Positions 8,622 through 17,272 of a stretch of DNA of 64,000 nt are shown here, in pieces. Origin of the DNA: JAFGOM01 sp964605795. Lineage in GTDB: Archaea > Halobacteriota > Methanomicrobia > Methanomicrobiales > Methanospirillaceae. How positions within the stretch are numbered: the stretch's first letter is position 1; the number at the start of each line of letters is the position of its first letter. A program made the translations under genes and the position numbers. The stretch is from contig CAZSDZ010000001.1 of the NCBI GenBank assembly GCA_964605795.1, positions 1 through 64,000 of the forward strand, read 5' to 3'. The notes beneath the pieces are model-generated. The model did not search any database, was not told the DNA's origin, and was given only the letters and a program-made list of their open reading frames with translations.

Positions 8622-9890
8622 ATGAGAAAAGAAAAAGATTTGCTCCCCCTAAAGACCAGAACCCGGGATAGAATGCAATGGTGCATCCTGGCAGTCCTGG
8701 TGATGTGTATCGCAATCATGACAATAGTTCCGGCAAATGCCGATGAGAGTCCTTCTGTAATCATCAGGAACTATACGGTTACTCCTTCGGTCCTCATGCC
8801 CGGAGAGACCGGTACTCTCACCGTGACTATCAGCAGCACCACAACCTCAACAGAACAGAAATCAGTCACCTATGGTTCGGATGTCGCAAGTCTTACCCGA
8901 TCCATCATCCCCTATGTCGAGAGTATCATCCTAAAAAGCACCGATTTTAAGGTCCTTGACGGGGGATCGCACTTTAAGGGATATGTGGGGCCGGAGCAGG
9001 AGATCCCGGTAACCTTCCTTATTCAGGCTCCGCCGAAAAACGGTATATTCTTCCCCGAGGTCTGGATACGGGTCAGCGGAGGCCAGAGTATCAGGTATCC
9101 CGTGCCCGTGAACGTAAATACCCAGGTTTCAGTAATCCGGACACCATCACTCTCGCTTGACAACACCTTTGAGGCACAGGTAAAGCCGGGAACGCGGATA
9201 TCAGGAGAACTTTTCATTGGAAATACCGGATCCTCACAGGCAGACAATGTCCAGGTCTCTATCAGGGGAAACCCTCCATCGGTCATCCCTGCCGGGATTA
9301 ACAGCCTCCAGATCGAGACCCTTCCTCCGGGAAAGGATATCAGACAAAATATCACACTCCTTATCGATAAAAATGCCCCAACCGGTCTTATCCAGGTTCC
9401 TGTCGATCTCTCCTATGCAGTCCTTGATGGAACAATCATACAACAGGAGGGGAGCATCGGACTTGATATCAGGGGCGAGGCAGAGATTGGAGTCACATCT
9501 GTTGAGACCAGTCCCCAGCGTGCCGAGGAGAATGCACCGTTTGATCTGATAATCAGGGTTCAGAACACCGGTACCGGGGAGGCAAAGACGGTTGATGCCA
9601 TTACCGACCTCTCTTTTCCGGGTGCTGAACAGGCTTTTATCGGGAGAATAAAGAGCGGAAACGATGCACCGGCCACATTCATGATTGGAGGAGCACCCGC
9701 AGGATCGTATCCATATACCATAACTATCACCTATACCGATGACTGGGGGGTCCATACCCTGAAGAAGGATCTGAACCTTACGATATCAGGGGGTGACGGA
9801 TCAGGAACCATCATCGTAATCCTTATCCTCCTCATTGTGCTGGGAGCAGGGGGTTTTTGGTACTACCGGAAGAAAAACGGTGAGGAATGA
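8622..9890 (+). CDS. COG1361-type surface protein, ABC-exporter partner
   Basis: The 422-residue protein has a signal peptide (hydrophobic stretch about 19-38, ending VPANA), tandem Ig-like beta domains, a transmembrane helix near 395-415 ('IIVILILLIVLGAGGFWYYR'), and a short charged tail 'KKNGEE'. Diagnostic phrases are 'FIGNTGSSQADNVQVSIRG' and 'VQNTGTGEAKTVDAI', as in the COG1361 protein at 3365. An internal ATG at 8673 would give a tighter signal peptide, so the start is not certain. Its stop overlaps the start of the next gene by four bases (ATGA). It is therefore co-translated with an FtsX/MacB-type permease and an ATPase, and probably acts as the extracellular arm or substrate-handling subunit of that exporter. 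Confidence 0.82.
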   Translation: MRKEKDLLPLKTRTRDRMQWCILAVLVMCIAIMTIVPANADESPSVIIRNYTVTPSVLMPGETGTLTVTISSTTTSTEQKSVTYGSDVASLTRSIIPYVESIILKSTDFKVLDGGSHFKGYVGPEQEIPVTFLIQAPPKNGIFFPEVWIRVSGGQSIRYPVPVNVNTQVSVIRTPSLSLDNTFEAQVKPGTRISGELFIGNTGSSQADNVQVSIRGNPPSVIPAGINSLQIETLPPGKDIRQNITLLIDKNAPTGLIQVPVDLSYAVLDGTIIQQEGSIGLDIRGEAEIGVTSVETSPQRAEENAPFDLIIRVQNTGTGEAKTVDAITDLSFPGAEQAFIGRIKSGNDAPATFMIGGAPAGSYPYTITITYTDDWGVHTLKKDLNLTISGGDGSGTIIVILILLIVLGAGGFWYYRKKNGEE

Positions 9891-11095
9891 ACACCAACGG
9901 ATATAAAACCTCTTTTTTTCTCGCTTCACGAAGCATTATGCGGGGGAGCAGGGGGAGCCTGTACCTGACCGTACTCATCATTGCAATGGTATTTATCAAT
10001 ATGATCTTCATGCCATCGATAATCATGGGGTTTATCAAGACATACGAGGATCAGTTCATTGCATATGATATTGGAAATATTCTCGTCAGCCCAAAGACCG
10101 ATGACCAGTATATCGAGGATATTGATGGTTTAATCGAGAGGCTGAACTCGGTTCCCGGTGTATTCAGGGCTGCGGGACATTACTCAACCGGGGCAACCCT
10201 GCGCTACAAAGGAAATATCCTAGGTACAACGATAAACGCGATTAAACCAAACGATGAACGGCTTGTTACCGATATCCATAAGAAAATAAAGGACGGGGAT
10301 TATCTTGGCGAGGGAGAGACAGGCCAGATAATCATGGGTATCCAGGTCTCAGGACACAAGGATCCGGCAGAGGATATGGGCCCTACACTGGGATACGTCT
10401 CTTCCGGCGATTCTGTGACGGTTGATTTTACCAACGGGGTATCCCGGGAATTACGGATAAAGGGCATCATCGAGACCGGGTCATACACCACTGACCAGGG
10501 TGTTTATATCACCTGGGACGAGATGGAATCGGTTCTCGGGCATCCGATAACCGAGGGATCCTATGTTATCATCAAAACAGATCCCGGTGTTCATGAAGAT
10601 ATCGTAAAGACACAGATATACCGGTTTGGAATCGCTGAAAAGGTCCAGACATGGGAAGATATCCTGAAAGAGGCGATGGGCAGGGCTATTGCAGATTTTG
10701 CCATGCTCAACAGTATAACAATAATCGTCTCCCTTATCATCGCAGTCGTTATCCTCTTTATCGTGATCATGATAAAGACGTTGAGCAGCAGACGCCAGAT
10801 AGGAGTCCTCAAAGCCATCGGCCTGGACAAGGGAATTATCGTCTTTAATTATGTCTTCCAGGTACTTATCATGACAACTCTCGGCATAATCCTTGGTATC
10901 ATCGTCCTTGAGGCAATGGTTGCGGTACTGACAGCATACCCATTCCAGTTCTCTGACGGGAGTGTGACACCGGTCGTGACAACCGCAGATCTCGTAAATA
11001 ATACAATCCTTCTGTACGGTGCCGGATTTTTCGCAGGATACATTCCGGCATGGCGGGTTGCGAGTGAGGATATCATGACAGCGATGAGGGCCTGA
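9887..11095 (+). CDS. ABC exporter permease, FtsX/MacB/LolC type
   Basis: The 402-residue protein has the plan of MacB/LolC permeases. One N-terminal membrane helix (about 25-50) precedes a large external domain (about 50-275) and three C-terminal helices with the FtsX signature 'LSSRRQIGVLKAIGLDKGII' between the first two. These transporters usually use ATP for mechanical work on envelope substrates such as lipoproteins, peptides or antibiotics rather than for moving solutes through the membrane. The start overlaps the stop of the COG1361 gene (ATGA) and the ATPase gene follows after four bases, so the three form one operon. Substrate unknown. Confidence 0.88.
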   Translation: MNTNGYKTSFFLASRSIMRGSRGSLYLTVLIIAMVFINMIFMPSIIMGFIKTYEDQFIAYDIGNILVSPKTDDQYIEDIDGLIERLNSVPGVFRAAGHYSTGATLRYKGNILGTTINAIKPNDERLVTDIHKKIKDGDYLGEGETGQIIMGIQVSGHKDPAEDMGPTLGYVSSGDSVTVDFTNGVSRELRIKGIIETGSYTTDQGVYITWDEMESVLGHPITEGSYVIIKTDPGVHEDIVKTQIYRFGIAEKVQTWEDILKEAMGRAIADFAMLNSITIIVSLIIAVVILFIVIMIKTLSSRRQIGVLKAIGLDKGIIVFNYVFQVLIMTTLGIILGIIVLEAMVAVLTAYPFQFSDGSVTPVVTTADLVNNTILLYGAGFFAGYIPAWRVASEDIMTAMRA

Positions 11096-11099
11096 AGAG

Positions 11100-11786
11100 A
11101 TGATAGAAGTCTTTAATCTCTCCCGGTTCTACCAGATGGGACATGTAACCGTCCGTGCCTTAAACGGAGTGACCTTTACTATTAAAAAAGGGCAGTTTAT
11201 CGGGATCACCGGAGCGAGTGGATCAGGGAAATCCACGCTCCTCCATCTTCTCGGACTTCTGGACCGTCAGACAGAAGGGACGATAAAAATAGGCGGCGTT
11301 GACGTAAGCACCCTGTCAGATCACGAAAGAACGCTTTATCGTCTGAAAAAACTCGGATACGTCTTTCAGGATTATGCACTTGTTCCTGAACTGACGGTTG
11401 AGGAGAACGTGTTTTTAACCTCTATTGTGCGGGGGATGAAACCAACCGATTATATACAGAGAACCGATGAGATACTCAATCGTATCGGACTCTTTGACCG
11501 GAAGACACACAAGCAGAGTGAACTTTCAGGAGGACAGCAGCAGCGGGTCTCTATCGCCAGGGCTATCGTAAACGGGCCTGAGATCCTCTATGCCGATGAG
11601 CCCTGTGCAAACCTGGACAGTGAGAGTTCAAAGACCGTCCTTGACCTCTTCAAACAGATTAACCAGGAGATGGGTCAGACAATCGTCATGGTCTCGCATG
11701 AGGACTGGCACCTGCAGTATTTTGACCGGGTGATAACGCTCCGTGACGGCGAGATAATCAGGGACGGGCTTCCGGAGTTCCGATAA
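11100..11786 (+). CDS. ABC exporter ATP-binding protein, LolD/MacB type
   Basis: The 228-residue nucleotide-binding protein is complete. It has Walker A 'GASGSGKST' (about residue 37), a Q-loop in 'GYVFQDYALVPELTVEENV', signature 'LSGGQQQR', Walker B 'ILYADEP' followed by 'CANLDSES', and the switch His in 'MVSHED'. This is the subfamily that energises FtsX/MacB-like permeases, and the gene directly follows such a permease. The ATP hydrolysis site is intact, so the complex should be active. A T-rich stretch (CCTTTTTAT) after the stop may end transcription before the convergent kinase gene. Confidence 0.92.
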   Translation: MIEVFNLSRFYQMGHVTVRALNGVTFTIKKGQFIGITGASGSGKSTLLHLLGLLDRQTEGTIKIGGVDVSTLSDHERTLYRLKKLGYVFQDYALVPELTVEENVFLTSIVRGMKPTDYIQRTDEILNRIGLFDRKTHKQSELSGGQQQRVSIARAIVNGPEILYADEPCANLDSESSKTVLDLFKQINQEMGQTIVMVSHEDWHLQYFDRVITLRDGEIIRDGLPEFR

Positions 11787-11830
11787 TCCTTTTTATCAGC
11801 AGTATCGTCAGAAAACAGAAGAAAAAGAGC

Positions 11831-14800
11831 CTATTTGACAGTCCGCCATCCCGTGGCCGGTATCACCATTAAAAACCGTGCTCCCCTGCCATATTCGCCG
11901 GTCTCAGAGAGAGTAATTCCGGTAATTCCCAGTATCTCCCGGGAGAGAAAGAGACCTAGCCCGGTATTTTTCCCAAAACCCTTCTCAAATATCCTTTCCT
12001 TATTCTCTGCCACAATGCCTCTGCCATCATCCTCACAGACAAGGACAAGAGTATCATTTTTCGTTTCTGTAAAGAAACGGATAGTTGTTATCGTTTCCCC
12101 GTACTGGACCGCATTGTCCATGAGATTGTAAAAGACCCGTGTGATCAGGGGATCAGCATAAATCTCAATTCCGGCAGGGAAATCGTCGATGACCCTGACA
12201 TTCCCGAGAGGGGCATCCCTCTTTGCATCAGCAACAATCCCGACAATATCCTGCCAGGCAGGAGTGTGAATACCCATCTCCTCGTAATCCTTTGTAAACC
12301 GTATCATAAAGGAGATCCTGCCTGCTGCGGTAAGGATCTTCTCGCAAAAATTGCGTGACCGGGAATCCAACTCGGTATCCAGGAGCATCTCAGCATACCC
12401 GGCAAGGGCGGTGAGCTGGTTGTTGATATCATGCCTCGTGATACGGGAGAGAAGGTTGAGTTTTTGGTTTGCCTGGGCAAGTTTCTCTTCAGTCAGCTTC
12501 TGTTCGGTAATATCTCGACCTACCGACTGGTACTCCTTTAAAACCCCGTCTTCATCAAAGATCGCCCTGTCACTCCACCGCTGCCAGCAGATACTGCCAT
12601 CAGGCATGATAATACGCTCTTCAATAAAGATATGCGGATTATCAGGGGTCAATGATGAAAGTTCCCTCTTTACCCGATCCCGATCCAGAGGATGAAGAGT
12701 CGGCCTGAACCGGTGGCCGATGATCTCTTCCTTTTTTTTACCAAAATAACGGCAATATGCATCGTTCACAAAGATATGAGTCCCATCGGGGAGAAACCGG
12801 CATATGAACTCGGTCTGATCCTCAACGATGTTCCGGTATTTCTGTTCACTCTCCTGCAGTGCTTCTTCAGCCCTGTTCTTCTTGATGACATTCCATGCCC
12901 CGCTCATGAGGAGGGTAAGTTTGTGCACGTCCCGGTCATCATACAGGGATACCTTATTTCCCACCCCTGCCACCATCACGATCCGGGAATTATCAAAGAC
13001 CGGGATGTTCATGTGCCGTAAAACCGGTACATGTCCCTCCGGGTACCCTTTTTTGAGCGGATTTGGGGCCATGTAATCGTTCGTGATAACAGGCCGGCGT
13101 TGTCTGACTGCCTCTCCCCACAGACCGGTGGAAGAAAGGGGATATATCTGTGGTTTTCTCTGAATGGTGCACTCTTTCATTGACGCTGCAGACCAGGCAT
13201 ACATGGTAAGAACGGTCTCGTCTTCGCTCACAAAAGCGAGATACCCGATAGTGCTCCCGGTAATCTCCACCCCTTTCTCGATGGCATAGGTGAGGAGTTC
13301 CTGCAGAGAAACAGAGCTCATCTGATACAGGTGAACAAGTGTTTCGAGATAGAATTCATCCTGCTTTAACGCATCTTCTGCCTTTTTCCGTTCTGTTATA
13401 TCCCTGATTGACTCGATGGCTCCCTTGAGATGACCTTGTGCATCATAGAGCGGACATGCGGTAAACCAGAGATATGCTCCACGGCCGTCATTGAAATGCG
13501 GAATTAAGATCTCAGAGATCAATGAATCGTCTCTTTTCCTGATCTCCGGATATCGTTCAGCACCGGACGGATCCCGGGAAAGAATGAGATCAATCAGGAT
13601 AGGCCGGCGTTTGTGATAAAAGGGAAGGGCGTATTCATAGTTGTTTTTCCCAATCATCTGATCGGCAGGGATCTTCGTCATCTCTTCCATGGCCCGGTTC
13701 CATAGTATCACGGTTCCCTTCGTATCGATGGCAAAGGTAGCATCAGGAAGAAAATTGATGATATCTGCAAGATCCCGTAATGATTCAGACAGTTCCCTCT
13801 CCTGCCGTATTATCTCATCAAGATTGGCACGAAGCTCCTCTTCAGTTGCTGATATCTCTTCGTATGCAGCCTGAAGCTCTTCGTTATTCCGTTGTACCTC
13901 TTCTTCTGCTCTCTTGCGTCCGATGATCGTCCACATACCGCTCATGAGAAGTTCGAGCTGGCGGATATCAGTGGAATCATACGCATCTTCCTTGTTTCCC
14001 ACACCGGCAACCACGACTATCTTCTCCCCTTCAAAAACAGGGACATTGAGGATTCTTCTTAAGGGGACATGACCATTCGATATCCCTTTCTTGTGGGGAT
14101 CCAATGCAGCATAATCATTGGTAATTACCGGGCGTCGCTGCCTGATACACTCCCCCCACAGACCGGTAGAATCAACCGGATAGCTGACAGGTTTATCTGA
14201 TATAAGGCACTCCTGCATGGCTGTTTTTGACCAGGCATGCATGGTCAGCACTGACTCATCCTCATTAAGGAATGCAACATACCCGATGGTGCTTCCGGTA
14301 AGGTGCACTGCCTCCTCCATGGCATAACTGGCGATTGAATCAAGAGGTTCATCTATCATATGATACAGGGTAAGAAGCGCCTGCAGGCGTGATTCATCGC
14401 GTTGTAACGCGAAAAGAGCAACCCTCCGTTCGGTGACATCGATATTTGTCCCGACGGTAACCAGGGTTGGTCTCCCGTCGGCATCAGGAAGCGTCTTTCC
14501 CCGTGACCATATCCAGACCCAGTGTCCGTCACGGTGCTTCATCCGGAAATACTGCTCATACATCCCGTCAGGGGAGGTGAGGTACGATAAAAAATGCTGG
14601 TATGCATCTTCTCTATCATCAGGATGCAGAAGATCGAGCCATGCCTCTTTGAGCGTCTGTTTCTCCGGGACTTCTTCTTGTTCATACCCAAGAAGGGAGA
14701 GGTATTCAGGGCTGCACCAGAGGTATCCGGAATCTGCATCATATTCCCAGGCCCCGGTGTCTGAAGCAGCAATAAACGCTTTGTATCGGGATGATGCCTC

Positions 14801-15226
14801 GAATAATTCCTGGTTCCTGACAATCAGGGACTGTTCCGCCTGTCTCTTTGATACTGCCTGTTTCACCTTGTGCTCAAGTTCGGCAAACTGTGACTTTGCA
14901 TCCCCCCCTTTCTGAAGATAAAAATCAGCACCGTGATTGATAGCCAGTATGACCACCTCTTCACGTCCCCTGCCGGTAAAAAGGATAAATGGGAGGAGAG
15001 GATACTCTTTTCGTACCGCAATAAGGAGGTCGATTCCGTTTAAACCCGGCATCTCGTAATCAGAGATGATGGCATCAAACTGCTCCTGTGCAAGAATGGA
15101 CAGCACCTTGAATGGATCGAATGTAGTTCTGACACGGATCTCTCCGGCACGTTCCAGGAATATCCTGCCAACATCAAGGAGGGATTTTTCATCGTCAATA
15201 TACAGAACCGTAATCGTCATACTCAA
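11831..15226 (-). CDS. Hybrid sensor histidine kinase, REC-PAS-GAF-PAS-GAF-PAS
   Basis: A soluble 1131-residue kinase with no membrane segment. Order: an N-terminal receiver domain (about 1-125, phospho-acceptor in 'IISDYEMPG', Thr in 'LFTGRG', Lys in 'LQKGG'); a PAS domain with PAC (about 150-275); a GAF domain (about 285-440); a coiled coil; a second PAS (about 485-620); a second, closely similar GAF (about 630-785); a third PAS (about 795-915). The end is the kinase core: H-box 'ITRHDINNQL', N-box 'NLMDNAVQYG', 'CEDDGRGI' and 'GLGLFLSREIL'. The receiver at the front means it can take input from another kinase. The H-box type 'RHDINNQ' is common in methanogen kinases. It probably senses intracellular redox or small-molecule signals; the ligand is unknown. 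No output regulator is adjacent. Confidence 0.88.
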   Translation of the reverse strand: MSMTITVLYIDDEKSLLDVGRIFLERAGEIRVRTTFDPFKVLSILAQEQFDAIISDYEMPGLNGIDLLIAVRKEYPLLPFILFTGRGREEVVILAINHGADFYLQKGGDAKSQFAELEHKVKQAVSKRQAEQSLIVRNQELFEASSRYKAFIAASDTGAWEYDADSGYLWCSPEYLSLLGYEQEEVPEKQTLKEAWLDLLHPDDREDAYQHFLSYLTSPDGMYEQYFRMKHRDGHWVWIWSRGKTLPDADGRPTLVTVGTNIDVTERRVALFALQRDESRLQALLTLYHMIDEPLDSIASYAMEEAVHLTGSTIGYVAFLNEDESVLTMHAWSKTAMQECLISDKPVSYPVDSTGLWGECIRQRRPVITNDYAALDPHKKGISNGHVPLRRILNVPVFEGEKIVVVAGVGNKEDAYDSTDIRQLELLMSGMWTIIGRKRAEEEVQRNNEELQAAYEEISATEEELRANLDEIIRQERELSESLRDLADIINFLPDATFAIDTKGTVILWNRAMEEMTKIPADQMIGKNNYEYALPFYHKRRPILIDLILSRDPSGAERYPEIRKRDDSLISEILIPHFNDGRGAYLWFTACPLYDAQGHLKGAIESIRDITERKKAEDALKQDEFYLETLVHLYQMSSVSLQELLTYAIEKGVEITGSTIGYLAFVSEDETVLTMYAWSAASMKECTIQRKPQIYPLSSTGLWGEAVRQRRPVITNDYMAPNPLKKGYPEGHVPVLRHMNIPVFDNSRIVMVAGVGNKVSLYDDRDVHKLTLLMSGAWNVIKKNRAEEALQESEQKYRNIVEDQTEFICRFLPDGTHIFVNDAYCRYFGKKKEEIIGHRFRPTLHPLDRDRVKRELSSLTPDNPHIFIEERIIMPDGSICWQRWSDRAIFDEDGVLKEYQSVGRDITEQKLTEEKLAQANQKLNLLSRITRHDINNQLTALAGYAEMLLDTELDSRSRNFCEKILTAAGRISFMIRFTKDYEEMGIHTPAWQDIVGIVADAKRDAPLGNVRVIDDFPAGIEIYADPLITRVFYNLMDNAVQYGETITTIRFFTETKNDTLVLVCEDDGRGIVAENKERIFEKGFGKNTGLGLFLSREILGITGITLSETGEYGRGARFLMVIPATGWRTVK

Positions 15227-15355
15227 TCCTGAACTGCTGATTAAAGAACAGCATCAGCAGAAATATGGGGATAATCGAACCAATCCATTCTGAACAGGTA
15301 ACGGTCTTTGCAGGGTGCCGTCCGGGTTATACAGAGATCTTGTCTTTTGCTCCAC

Positions 15356-17262
15356 TTATACATGACTCTCTGGTTTGCTGTTTTTTAAATCGTTCCCTCT
15401 TCTCCATCTGCCGGGGGGAATACGAATCAGAAACCGGGCCCCTTCCTCTGGTATTCCGTTCTCTTCGATGGATATCCCGGTTATTGAGAGGATCTGGCGT
15501 ATAAAAAAGAGTCCGGTCTCTCCTGATTTTCCATATCCCTGGTTAAAGATAAGTTCCTTCTCGGTATCAGGGATTCCAGACCCGTCATCACTGCAGGTGA
15601 TACACAGAGATGAATCCAGAAAAGAAGTCTGAAACCTAATCGCGGTTACCGAGCCCCCATGCACAACCGCATTCTCGATAAGGATGGGAATCACCCTGTC
15701 AATGAGAGGATCGGCATAGATCTCTATATCCTGCGGAATATCTGCATGAATGGTGATGCCAGGATGGGAAGAATTACTGATTGCATCAGAGACAATGCGA
15801 AAAACCGACTGCCAGCTGCAGGGGGCAAGACCAAACTTCTCATATTCACGGGAGAAACGGACAACCTCTTCTATCTGTTCGCATGCTTCCTTCGCGTACC
15901 TGATATAGGAATGGATCAGTTCCGGATCCTCCTTTTTTAAGGAGAGATCATGAAAGGTCTGGACTGCAGAGAGTTTGTTAAAGACAGTATGCCGGGAAAT
16001 CCCGGTAAAGAGCCGTATCTTCTCGTTGGATGCGAAAAGCGCTTCCCGGTCCCAGATCAGTTCCGTGATGTCCCGGAAAAAGAGAAGGAGTGCAGGACTG
16101 TCAATCCAGGATATCACGAACGGACAGATAAAAACCCAGATGATGCGTCCGTCCTTACCCCTAATCCGGAACGGATGGACAATATCTCTATTCGACCCAC
16201 CTATCAGGTCATGATAGGTTTTCATGACCATATGCAGGTCTTCCGAACAGACAAAGGCCTCTAATGACTTAAAGAGGATATCATCGTCGCTATCATAACC
16301 GGTAAGAGAAAGCACTTCCCTGTTAATCTTCACTATCTTTCCATCCACAACAATCATAACCGGTATACTGGCATTCTCAATCAGTTCGTTGTACCTCTCC
16401 TCCCTTAAACTGGCAGATTCAACAGGCCGTACGCTACCAGTGTTCTCTGTCAGGTACCAGATGATCCTGTTCTTTGTGGGCCTGACCACCTCAACAAACC
16501 AGTTTCTATCCGATTCATCCGGTTTTCCCGTTGTCTCTGTAAAAACAACTTTTCCTGTCTCTTTCACCTGCGCTAAAAGAGAATCATCCGATTTTATCAA
16601 CCCGAGAGAACTTACCTTCATCTGGAGAAGAGTATCCAATGGATACCCGGACAGCCTGCAGGCAGCAGGATTTGCCTCTGTAATCTTCCCGTCATCGTCA
16701 GTAATAACGACACCAAACGGTACATGAGAGAGAGTACGTTTATCGGTATCGGGATCTGCTCCATTCGGCAATGAAGACGGGGATGGGACCATTGTCTTGA
16801 GTCTCTCCTGTATCTTTTGTTTACTCGCTTCCAGTCCATCCTCAATCTGCCGCTGTTTCGTGGCATCTATGCAGGATGCAAATATTCCCACGGGGTTCCG
16901 GGAGGTGTCACGAATCAGACTTATAGAGAGAGAAACGAGAATCCTGGTATTATCTCTCCGCATGATCATAACCTCACCCTGCCAGGTCTCATTTTCTTTA
17001 AAAAAATCCCTCATCGCAGAAATATCCACATCATCGGGAAGAAATGAAGTCGCAGGCTTACCCAGTACGTCCTGTGGACTCTCATATCCCCACATCCTGA
17101 GTAATGCCGGATTAACCGTGGTCAGGATCCCGTCCATATCGGTGATGGCAATTCCGTCAAGGGACGATTCTATCGCAAACTCCTTGATAAGCAGTCTCTC
17201 TTCTGCCAGCCTGCGCCCGGTGATATCCATGATTATGGCAACCAGGGCGGAGGTGTTCCCGA
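15356..17262 (-). CDS. Sensor histidine kinase, C-terminal part (cut by assembly gap)
   Basis: This is the 3' portion of a kinase whose 5' end runs into the 10-base N gap. Reading back from the first Met (17230) the frame stays open to the gap and encodes the end of a PAS domain ('TSALVAIIMDITGRRLAEE'), so that Met is not a real start. Domains after it: a PAS (about residues 20-130 from the Met), a coiled coil, two more PAS domains with degenerate PAC motifs, then the kinase core with H-box 'ISRHTVFNKL', N-box 'ILIENAVVHGG', 'CSDDGSGI' and 'GETGLFFIRQIL'. The core is complete. Most likely it is the C-terminus of the same protein as the 17273-20330 segment. Confidence 0.8.
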
Positions 17263-17272
17263 NNNNNNNNNN
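17263..17272. other. Assembly gap (10 N) inside a kinase gene
   Basis: Ten Ns separate two minus-strand segments that both encode 'RLAEE' at the end of a PAS/PAC unit. The flanking bases are similar on both sides (TCTTCTGCCAGCCT near 17205 and 17275), so the assembler probably broke at a PAS-encoding repeat. Taken as literally 10 bases the two frames do not match, but the true length is unknown. Confidence 0.9.

Noticed and set aside
17157..17272. Possible true frameshift or pseudogene in the large kinase.
   Set aside because: The break coincides exactly with Ns of arbitrary length, and both sides are intact PAS sequence, so an assembly gap explains it.
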